From Nitriliruptorales bacterium (lineage in GTDB: Bacteria; Actinomycetota; Nitriliruptoria; Euzebyales; Egibacteraceae): a stretch of DNA of 9,866 bases. Below the pieces are notes generated by a model. That model ran no database searches and had not been told where the DNA came from. It saw nothing but the letters and a program-made list of their open reading frames with translations. Positions 1 through 4,804 of this stretch are shown here, in pieces. Made by a program: the position numbers and the translations under genes. How positions within the stretch are numbered: the first letter of the stretch is position 1; each line of letters starts with the position of its first letter. The stretch is from positions 1-9,866 of the forward strand of contig SKPY01000155.1 of NCBI GenBank assembly GCA_007119305.1, given 5' to 3'.

Positions 1-247
1 ACGAGCCGACGTAGATGCCCCACGGGATACCGCCGCTCGTGCCCCAGTCGCCGAGGCCGGTGACGACCATGCCGTGGCGCAGCTGGAACGCCCACGCCTG
101 GGCGAACCAGGCCAGCCCGGCCCCGGCGACGGCAGCAAGTGCCGCGTACCGCCACGAGGGACGGCCGAGGGGACGCAGGATCGCCGCTGTCCGCCCGCTC
201 AGCGGCGTCGGCTTCGGGGGTGCCGGTGTGCGCGTGCGCATCGCCAT
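1..247 (-). CDS. NrfD/PsrC-type membrane subunit, N-terminal part (runs off the left edge)
   Basis: The first 82 codons of a gene that continues past base 1. After a basic, proline-rich cytosolic-looking N-terminus (about 33 residues) there is a hydrophobic helix (about residues 34-55), then a loop with the segments GMVVTGLGDWGT and IPWGIYVGS. The VTG...PWGIY pattern is typical of the first periplasmic loop of NrfD/PsrC (polysulfide reductase membrane subunit) proteins, which form the quinone-reacting membrane part of Fe-S oxidoreductase complexes. The start at 247 is chosen because AGGAGG (257-262) lies 9 bases upstream; a second in-frame ATG at 241 is worse spaced. The gene begins 4 bases after the stop of the Fe-S protein gene, so the two are almost certainly co-translated partners. 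The catalytic or haem subunits of the complex would lie outside the window. Confidence 0.85.
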   Translation of the reverse strand, partial: MAMRTRTPAPPKPTPLSGRTAAILRPLGRPSWRYAALAAVAGAGLAWFAQAWAFQLRHGMVVTGLGDWGTSGGIPWGIYVGS

Positions 248-251
248 GGGC

Positions 252-1508
252 CTACGCCTCCTGCTCGAGCATGCGGCGGAACCACGGTTTGGGGCCCTCA
301 AGGACCGTCCGGCGGTCCTCGATCAGCCCCCAGTCCGCGTATGTCCAGGGGCCGTCGACGAGCTCGGCCCGCGGCGAGGGCGGCTGCCCGATGTAGATCA
401 CGTTGGGCTCGGTGCCCATGTCCTCGAGCAGCCGGAAGGTCGGCACGTTGCCGCCGGCCTCTTCCTTGCACTTGGCGAGGTAGCGACGCGGTGGGCTGTC
501 GGGGTCGTTCAAGTCGCCGATGTGCAGGGCGTCCATCGAGCAGGCGTCCACGCAGGCCGCCGTGCCCTGGCGCTGCGGGTCCTCCTGGCGCAACGGGCAG
601 AACGTGCACTTGCCCATCACCCCCTTGGGGGGGTCGCCGGTGACCGCCACGCCGCGTGTGTCCCGGCGCGGCCCGTCGAAGCCGCCGCCGTACGTCTCGG
701 GGTCCCCCCACTGGAAGTAGTTGACCCCGTAAGGACAGGCAACCTGGCAGTAGCGACAGCCGATGCACACGTCGTAGTCGGACAGCACGAGCCCGTCGGC
801 CAGCCGACGGTGGCGGGCGGCGGTGGGGCAGACCATCACGCAGGGCGCCCGCGTGCAGTGCTGGCACACCCGGACCAGGAAGCGGGGGTCGACGTCCTCG
901 GGCTCGGCGTAGGCGAACACGTACGGCCACAGCACCCCGTCCGACAGCCCGTTCTCCTCTTTGCAGGCCATGACGCACTCCAGGCAGCCGTCACAGCGCT
1001 CGAGATCGATCACCATCCCGTACTGCGCCGGAAGGGCCTGGCCAGGTGCCGCGACACCGCCGCCCGGGCCTGCTGGAGCTGCGCTTGTGTCCCCGGCGGG
1101 CTCGGCGCCGAACGCGCCGCGGCGGAACAGCTCACCGAAGAACAGCACGCCGGCCGCGGCGGCCCCGAGCCTCCCCAGCGCCGCGCGCCGCGACAGGACC
1201 ACCGTCGCCTCCGGCGTTCCAGCCCCCTCCGCCTCGCGGGGGCCGGCGCTGTCCGCGCCCGGCCGGGCTGGGCGGGCGAGCCCGTCGGCCAGCCGCGGCC
1301 GGTCATCGACACCGAACTCGCGCATGTAGGTGTGCTGGTAGCGCTCGCGGAACGCCCCCTCCTCCAGCTCACCGGCGGTGACACGCTGGGCGTCGCGGGC
1401 CACCTGCACCCCGAGGTCGACATCGTGCCCGCCGCCCTCCAGGACCTTACGGGCCCGGGCCTCCCAGGCGCCCCTTGCAGCGCCGGTGCCGTCGTCTGCG
1501 TGCGCCAT
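252..1508 (-). CDS. Four-cluster [4Fe-4S] electron-transfer subunit with internal Tat signal (PsrB/NrfC/TtrB type)
   Basis: A 418-residue iron-sulfur protein of the NrfC/PsrB/DmsB class, which carries electrons between an NrfD membrane partner and a catalytic subunit. Sixteen cysteines form four ferredoxin sets: CxxCxxCxxxC near residues 172-182, CxxCx4CxxxC near 215-227, CxxCxxCxxxC near 248-258, and Cx2C...Cx3C near 301-323. A twin-arginine motif (SRRAAL, about 106-111) followed by a hydrophobic stretch indicates Tat export, so the clusters should sit outside the membrane. Unusually, about 105 residues precede the Tat motif; they include a charged segment around YMREFGVDDRP and a low-complexity stretch. 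The GTG at 1511 and ATG at 1508 are adjacent; the ATG is preferred because GAGGAGG lies 5 bases before it and only 2 before the GTG. It follows the CuA-like gene by 18 bases and precedes the NrfD gene by 4. The electron donor or acceptor is not determined. Confidence 0.9.
   Translation of the reverse strand: MAHADDGTGAARGAWEARARKVLEGGGHDVDLGVQVARDAQRVTAGELEEGAFRERYQHTYMREFGVDDRPRLADGLARPARPGADSAGPREAEGAGTPEATVVLSRRAALGRLGAAAAGVLFFGELFRRGAFGAEPAGDTSAAPAGPGGGVAAPGQALPAQYGMVIDLERCDGCLECVMACKEENGLSDGVLWPYVFAYAEPEDVDPRFLVRVCQHCTRAPCVMVCPTAARHRRLADGLVLSDYDVCIGCRYCQVACPYGVNYFQWGDPETYGGGFDGPRRDTRGVAVTGDPPKGVMGKCTFCPLRQEDPQRQGTAACVDACSMDALHIGDLNDPDSPPRRYLAKCKEEAGGNVPTFRLLEDMGTEPNVIYIGQPPSPRAELVDGPWTYADWGLIEDRRTVLEGPKPWFRRMLEQEA
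257..262 (-). promoter_or_regulatory. Ribosome binding site of the left NrfD-type gene
   Basis: Reads AGGAGG on the minus strand, 9 bases before the ATG at 247. It lies inside the last codons of the upstream Fe-S gene, favouring the first of two in-frame ATGs. Confidence 0.7.
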
Positions 1509-1513
1509 CACTG

Positions 1514-1520
1514 CCTCCTC
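1514..1520 (-). promoter_or_regulatory. Ribosome binding site deciding the Fe-S gene start
   Basis: Reads GAGGAGG on the minus strand. It is 2 bases from a GTG and 5 bases from the following ATG, so the ATG at 1508 is the better start. Confidence 0.7.
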
Positions 1521-1526
1521 GGCCTG

Positions 1527-2246
1527 CTACGCCTCGACGACGAGCATCTCCCAGCGCTGGTAGTCGTGGCCGAAGCCGCACTCCTCTGTGCAGCGGAACT
1601 CGAAGGTCCCCTCACGGTCGACGGTGAAGACGAGGTGCTCCGGCTCGTGGGCGTGCGAGTCGAGGAACGCCCTGGCGCCCACACCGGTCACCATCAAGCC
1701 GTGGTGGTCCAGGTCGTGCCCGTGGGCGTGGGCTTCATCGAGCACTGTGGACACGGGCGTCCCAGCCCTCTCGACCGGATCGGGGATCCGGCCCGCCTCC
1801 ACGTCGTGGTGGGCGCGCTCGTGCCAGTCCGCAGCTTGGATGGCCTCAGCGACGGGCTCCGGAAGCTGCGCGATGGCCATGCTGGCGTGATCGTTGACCG
1901 CGACCAGCTCGACGGTTGCCCCCTTGGGCGCCCGCAGCTGCTCGAGCTCGCTGCCGTCCTCGTCGAAGATCGCGAACCCCCAGTGGTAGGCGACGACGTA
2001 GGCGGTGATCTCGAGGTCCTCGGCGGGGGCCTCGTCAGCGTCCTCGGCAACCGGCACGGCATCGTCCTCGTGCGCGTCGGCGTCCTGGGGCTCGTCCTCG
2101 TGCGCCTCGGACGCCTCGTCTGCAGCCGGTTCGGGGGCAGCCGGCTCCGCGGCGGGCTCGTCCGCGGGCGCGCATGCCGCCAGTGCAAGCACCGCCGCTG
2201 ACAGCACGGCAAGCAACACCTGCGCGTTCGCTCGTTCCAGCCTCAT
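1527..2246 (-). CDS. CuA-like cupredoxin lipoprotein (cytochrome oxidase subunit II-like domain)
   Basis: A 239-residue predicted lipoprotein: the signal peptide ends in LALAAC (lipid-carrying Cys about 25), then a strongly acidic Ala/Glu/Asp/Pro linker (about 26-77) and a cupredoxin domain (about 78-239). The domain resembles the periplasmic CuA domain of cytochrome c oxidase subunit II: YHWGF near 87, HHGLMVTG near 181-188 supplying the first His ligand, and CTEECGFGH near 219-227 giving the Cys-x3-Cys-x3-His ligands. In normal CuA the Met ligand comes three residues after that His; here the position is Gln230 and the nearest Met is at 234. A His-rich insertion (about 135-182) separates the strands. 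The transmembrane helices of a typical subunit II are missing, so membrane attachment would be by lipid. It heads a cluster with the Fe-S and NrfD genes, suggesting it passes electrons to or from that complex. GAGAGGAG lies about 5 bases before the ATG. Confidence 0.8.
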   Translation of the reverse strand: MRLERANAQVLLAVLSAAVLALAACAPADEPAAEPAAPEPAADEASEAHEDEPQDADAHEDDAVPVAEDADEAPAEDLEITAYVVAYHWGFAIFDEDGSELEQLRAPKGATVELVAVNDHASMAIAQLPEPVAEAIQAADWHERAHHDVEAGRIPDPVERAGTPVSTVLDEAHAHGHDLDHHGLMVTGVGARAFLDSHAHEPEHLVFTVDREGTFEFRCTEECGFGHDYQRWEMLVVEA

Positions 2247-2583
2247 GACCGCTCCTCTCGTGCCGGGCGTGGCTCTGGCTGCCTGCTGATCACAGGGTCA
2301 CCGACCGCGCGTCTGGCAGCACGGGTCGAGAGTCCCGGGACCGAGTCAGCGAGCCCGCTGAGCGGCCGAGCGGCCGGGGTGGGGAAATCGCGCGGTCGGG
2401 GCTGCGGGATTTCCCGGCTGTGCCTACGTGGTTTCGCTGAGGTGCCACGACCGCGTTGCGGCGGTGGGACCCCAGGGCGGCCCCAGGGGGACCATCGACT
2501 CTGCAAAGGCGGGTCTTGTCGCACTGCGCAGGTGGCGTCGGGGCGCCTTACCTGGGGACAGCCAACCGTGAGGTGCACGGGCC
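2247..2583. other. Divergent intergenic region, palindrome-rich
   Basis: A 337-base region between divergently transcribed genes that should hold promoters for both the CuA-like/Fe-S/NrfD cluster (minus) and the 155-residue gene (plus). I see no convincing -35/-10 pair for either. It holds several symmetrical elements: GTCCCGGGAC (2332-2341), a tandem GAGCGGCC duplication (2360-2375), an 8-base inverted repeat (2382-2415) and a repeated CCCCAGG (2470-2476, 2481-2487). Open frames crossing it have no recognisable product. Confidence 0.6.
2382..2415. repeat. Inverted repeat GGGAAATC / GATTTCCC
   Basis: Perfect 8-base arms at 2382-2389 and 2408-2415, separated by 18 bases. The arms contain the few A/T bases in an otherwise very GC-rich region. 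It could be a regulator-binding site or an mRNA stem; nothing in the sequence decides between them. Confidence 0.5.
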
Positions 2584-3051
2584 ATGCGACGACATGTCTA
2601 CTTCTACACCCACATCACGCCACCCTGCCAGGACGCCGTCGACCGGCTGGTGGGCGACCCCGCGCTGTGGCTGCCCCCGCCAGCCGAGCCGGACGATGAG
2701 GGCTGGGAGATCCTCCTGCACGCCGAAGGGGTCCTGCCGGTGGGGCTCGCGACGCGGCCCGCCCGCGTGATCCTTGGGGAGGCGAGCGTCGCGCGTGACC
2801 GCCTGCTGCTGCCGCTGATGTGGCAGGCAGCCGAGCGCGGCTCGCTCTTCCCGGTCCTGCACGCCGACCTCGCCCTCGAGGCCCTCGGCGACTCCGGGTG
2901 CCACCTCTCGCTCATGGGGTCCTACCGGCCGCCGCTGTCGGTCGTGGGCGGAGCGGCGGACGCCCTGCACGGTCATCGCGTGGCGGAGGCGACGGTGCGC
3001 CGCTTCGTGCTCGACGTCGCCGATCGGCTCACCAGCGTGGGAGCGCGCTAG
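2584..3051 (+). CDS. Conserved-looking hypothetical protein, 155 aa (possible SRPBCC-like fold)
   Basis: The only plus-strand gene. It encodes a soluble 155-residue protein with no signal peptide or membrane helix. The C-terminal half contains the segments PLMWQAAERGSLFPVLHADL, LSLMGSYRPPLSVVGGAAD and VAEATVRRFVLDVADRL. That arrangement (Trp/lfP, then a hydrophobic strand with GsYrPP, then a long C-terminal helix) is reminiscent of small actinobacterial SRPBCC/polyketide-cyclase-like proteins, a resemblance recalled by eye and not a firm assignment. The start ATG has AGGTG about 8 bases upstream. It is convergent with the eight-cysteine gene (stops 48 bases apart) and divergent from the CuA-like gene. 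No link to respiration can be shown. Confidence 0.7.
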   Translation: MRRHVYFYTHITPPCQDAVDRLVGDPALWLPPPAEPDDEGWEILLHAEGVLPVGLATRPARVILGEASVARDRLLLPLMWQAAERGSLFPVLHADLALEALGDSGCHLSLMGSYRPPLSVVGGAADALHGHRVAEATVRRFVLDVADRLTSVGAR

Positions 3052-3078
3052 CGACCGCGCAGGTCCCGCCGGACATCG

Positions 3079-3106
3079 CCGAGTGGCTGGACTGGCCCCT
3101 ACTCGG
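3079..3106. terminator. Possible bidirectional stem-loop between convergent genes
   Basis: CCGAGT (3079-3084) pairs with ACTCGG (3101-3106), with a further GGC/GCC pairing inside (3085-3087 with 3095-3097) across a small bulge. It sits between the two convergent stops and overlaps the stop of the minus gene. There is no T-run on either side, so a terminator role is tentative. Confidence 0.3.
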
Positions 3107-3431
3107 TCCGCGTCCGCCCGTGGCGCTCCAGCCAGCGGGCCATGGTGTCCACCCGCACCGGCGCTTCGTTGCGGGCGAACGTGCAGCGGGGCGGATCTCC
3201 GCAGTTCGCGTCGCCTTCACGCTGGAAGAAGTTGAAGTTGCACCGCGGGCAGAACACGTCGAGCAGGTCAGGCAGGTAGGGGCACCCGTAGTAGTGGCAG
3301 CCCCGCGCGCCCTCGCCGGTGGTCAGGTCGTACGAGCAGATCACGCACTGGTTGAACGCCAGCGCCCGGTCCAGCCGTCGTCGTGCTCGGCGTTGCTCCC
3401 GATCCGCGCGCCGTTCGTCTGCGGTCCGCAT
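3099..3431 (-). CDS. Eight-cysteine hypothetical protein, 110 aa (probable zinc-ribbon-like)
   Basis: A small soluble protein. A very basic, Arg-rich helical N-terminus (about residues 5-25) is followed by a cysteine-rich core: CVIC (29-32), CHYYGC (45-50), CPRC (61-64), then single Cys at 77 and 83. CVIC and CPRC together are spaced like a zinc ribbon, and the other four cysteines could form a second metal site; binding of Zn rather than Fe-S is an inference. The frame extends upstream to an ATG at 3530, adding 33 Pro/Gln-rich residues, but AGGTGGG (3436-3442) lies a few bases before the ATG at 3431, so the shorter form is chosen. It lies 133 bases downstream of ccmE in the same direction and may be transcribed separately or by read-through. 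No function is recognised; the basic N-terminus plus metal site could suit nucleic-acid binding. Confidence 0.7.
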   Translation of the reverse strand: MRTADERRADREQRRARRRLDRALAFNQCVICSYDLTTGEGARGCHYYGCPYLPDLLDVFCPRCNFNFFQREGDANCGDPPRCTFARNEAPVRVDTMARWLERHGRTRTE

Positions 3432-3435
3432 CGTG

Positions 3436-3442
3436 CCCACCT
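3436..3442 (-). promoter_or_regulatory. Ribosome binding site deciding the start of the eight-cysteine gene
   Basis: Reads AGGTGGG on the minus strand, a few bases before the ATG at 3431. The alternative ATG at 3530 has only a less specific G-rich stretch before it. Confidence 0.55.
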
Positions 3443-3536
3443 GACTGCCTCGCTGGCTACGTTGTCCGGTACCCTGCACCACCGGGACCGGCGGGGCAGG
3501 GGTAGATGGTCCTGGCGGGTCCGGGTCCATCGGCCC

Positions 3537-3551
3537 CGCGGTCCGACCGCG
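3537..3551. repeat. Palindrome CGCGGTC-C-GACCGCG just downstream of ccmE
   Basis: Seven-base perfect arms around a single central base, beginning 14 bases after the ccmE stop (minus direction). A second short palindrome, CGGGCCCG, lies at 3557-3564. They may contribute to ending or stabilising the ccm transcript, but no T-run follows. The rest of 3432-3564 shows no gene or clear promoter. Confidence 0.35.
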
Positions 3552-3564
3552 ACCGGCGGGCCCG

Positions 3565-3921
3565 TCACTCTTCGTGCGCGCGCACCGAGACCTGGTGCGC
3601 GTCGATCACCCCCTCGGCGTACAGGCCCTTGGCCACGACGATCCGGCCCACCTCGAGGGTGAGCGGGCGCCGGTCGGCGTAGGCGTAGCGCACCGTCGTG
3701 CTGGCCGCCCCCCCGTCGGAGAGCTCGAGGACGAGCTGATCCCGGTCGGGGCTCAGCGCTTCGACGCGTCCCTCGACCTGCACCCGTTGGCCGTCGTGCT
3801 CGGGTCCGAGTTCGCCGGGGCCGACGAAGGGCACCGATGACTGCCATGTGCCGGCGAGCACCATGGCCATGGCGGCCGCCGTCACCACCGCGGCGATGAC
3901 CACCCGTCCCCGTCGGTTCAT
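3565..3921 (-). CDS. ccmE: CcmE-like haem chaperone, short, without the usual HxxxY/CxxxY motif
   Basis: CcmE is the membrane-anchored periplasmic haem chaperone of System I: it takes haem from the CcmABCD module and hands it to CcmF. This 118-residue protein has a single N-terminal signal anchor (about 6-24) and an OB-fold-like domain (about 35-114). Family-like segments include QRVQVEGRVE, LTLEVGRIVVAKGLY and a final strand, GVIDAHQVSVR. In E. coli CcmE, haem is bound covalently by His130 of HxxxY (159-residue protein), and some bacterial and archaeal versions use CxxxY. Here the protein stops at RAHEE: His116 is near the expected place, but no Tyr follows, and reading past the stop does not restore one. 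The start overlaps the ccmD-like stop by ATGA, and ccmE is the last gene of the cluster. It could be a variant with a different haem ligand set or a degraded copy; position and fold make the family assignment fairly secure. Confidence 0.75.
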   Translation of the reverse strand: MNRRGRVVIAAVVTAAAMAMVLAGTWQSSVPFVGPGELGPEHDGQRVQVEGRVEALSPDRDQLVLELSDGGAASTTVRYAYADRRPLTLEVGRIVVAKGLYAEGVIDAHQVSVRAHEE

Positions 3922-4142
3922 CGGCGGGGGGCCTCCGCGCGCTGATCTTCGGCGCGACGATCGTCAGCGCGACCATCTTCGACGCGCATGCGCGGCGCCG
4001 CCGTTTCGGGGGCCGCCTCGGGGACTGGTCCCAGGCCGCGGCGCTCGGTACGGAGCCGGCGCTCCCAGCGGACCGCCAGGCCGAGGGGGACCAGCCAGAC
4101 CGCGGCGAAGACCGCGACGAGGACCACGTCGAGTCCGGTCAT
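3918..4142 (-). CDS. ccmD: Small one-helix membrane protein in the CcmD position
   Basis: A 74-residue protein with one N-terminal membrane helix (about residues 4-23) followed by a basic stretch (RWERRLRTERR) and a charged tail. It lies between ccmC and ccmE, exactly where ccmD is found in System I operons, and overlaps both neighbours by ATGA. CcmD proteins are small single-helix proteins with a positively charged cytoplasmic end that help release haem-loaded CcmE from CcmABC; size, topology and position match. Sequence similarity in this family is too weak to prove it by eye. The tail contains imperfect five-residue repeats (EDGRA, DDRRA, EDQRA) matching a 15-base DNA repeat at 3938-3982, and is longer than usual. 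Confidence 0.6.
   Translation of the reverse strand: MTGLDVVLVAVFAAVWLVPLGLAVRWERRLRTERRGLGPVPEAAPETAAPRMRVEDGRADDRRAEDQRAEAPRR
3938..3982. repeat. Three imperfect 15-base tandem repeats in the ccmD-like tail
   Basis: The units are CGCGCTGATCTTCGG, CGCGACGATCGTCAG and CGCGACCATCTTCGA, in register. On the minus strand they encode EDQRA, DDRRA and EDGRA. The in-frame period of 15 lets the tail grow or shrink without a frameshift. Confidence 0.65.
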
Positions 4143-4801
4143 GAGCGGGGCCTCTCACTCGCTGGGATGAACTGATCTGCCGCGTGCACCTGTCGCCGCA
4201 GCGCAACCAGGTAGACGTAGACCGCGGACATCCCTGCCAGGGCCAGCAGGAACGCCGGGAGGTGGATCGTCACGCTGTCCCCGGTCATGGTCGTGCCATG
4301 GAACGGGCTCTGCCACAGACGCGTCGAGGCCACGGTGATCGGCACCGACACGAACGCGAGGACGCAGAAGGCCGCTCCGCGACGGTAGTCGGCGGCGTGT
4401 TTGGCCTCGCGGTGGTAGACGAGATAGCCGGCGTAGATGAACCAGACGAGCAGGGCGGTCACGAGCCGGATGTCGCTCCACTCCCACCACGAGTTCCAGA
4501 TGTAGCGGCCCCACACCATCCCGGTCATGAGCGTCAGCGTGAGGAACGCGAACGACACCCGGACCGCGGCCTGGGCGACCCAGCTGCGCTGCGGCAGCGG
4601 ACGGCGCAGGTAGGCGGCGCTCGCGACGGCCGCGACCGCCAGCCCGGCGAAGCCCACCCACGCGACGCTGACGTGGAAGTAGAACAGCAGGTTGACCGGG
4701 TGGTCGACGCCGTAGAACTGCCGCGAGGCCTGGGTGGCGATGAGCGCGCTGGCGACGAGCAGGGTAGCGAGGCCCGCACCTCCGATGACTCTCCAGCGCA
4801 T
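4139..4801 (-). CDS. ccmC: CcmC, haem-handling membrane protein of cytochrome c maturation
   Basis: CcmC loads haem onto CcmE at the outer face of the membrane. This 220-residue protein is the usual family length and has about six membrane helices. The tryptophan-rich WWD signature of the haem-handling protein superfamily is at about 102-113 (WNSWWEWSDIRL), with one extra residue before the Asp compared with the common WWVWDARL form. The two flanking haem-ligand histidines are present: His43 in YFHVSVAW and His168 in SPFHGTTM. GGAGGG lies 7 bases upstream of the ATG. The start is 3 bases after the ccmAB stop, and the stop overlaps the ccmD-like start. WWD proteins of System II (CcsA) are related, but the length and the ccmAB/ccmE neighbours fit CcmC. 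Confidence 0.9.
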   Translation of the reverse strand: MRWRVIGGAGLATLLVASALIATQASRQFYGVDHPVNLLFYFHVSVAWVGFAGLAVAAVASAAYLRRPLPQRSWVAQAAVRVSFAFLTLTLMTGMVWGRYIWNSWWEWSDIRLVTALLVWFIYAGYLVYHREAKHAADYRRGAAFCVLAFVSVPITVASTRLWQSPFHGTTMTGDSVTIHLPAFLLALAGMSAVYVYLVALRRQVHAADQFIPASERPRS

Positions 4802-4804
4802 GGG

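Noticed and set aside
15..2201. Long plus-strand open frame (728 codons)
   Set aside because: Covers the NrfD, Fe-S and CuA-like genes in antisense; no recognisable domain and no ribosome site.
2516..2553. Possible promoter TTGTCG ... TTACCT before the plus-strand gene
   Set aside because: The spacer is about 26 bases, too long for a standard promoter, and neither box is a good match.
2243..2578. 111-codon minus-strand frame in the intergenic region
   Set aside because: Pro/Arg-rich, no motif, no membrane or signal features, and it overlaps the likely promoter region and the start of the CuA-like gene.
3432..3530. N-terminal extension of the eight-cysteine protein from an ATG at 3530
   Set aside because: The added 33 residues are Pro/Gln/Gly-rich and featureless; the internal ATG at 3431 has a clear AGGTGGG ribosome site.
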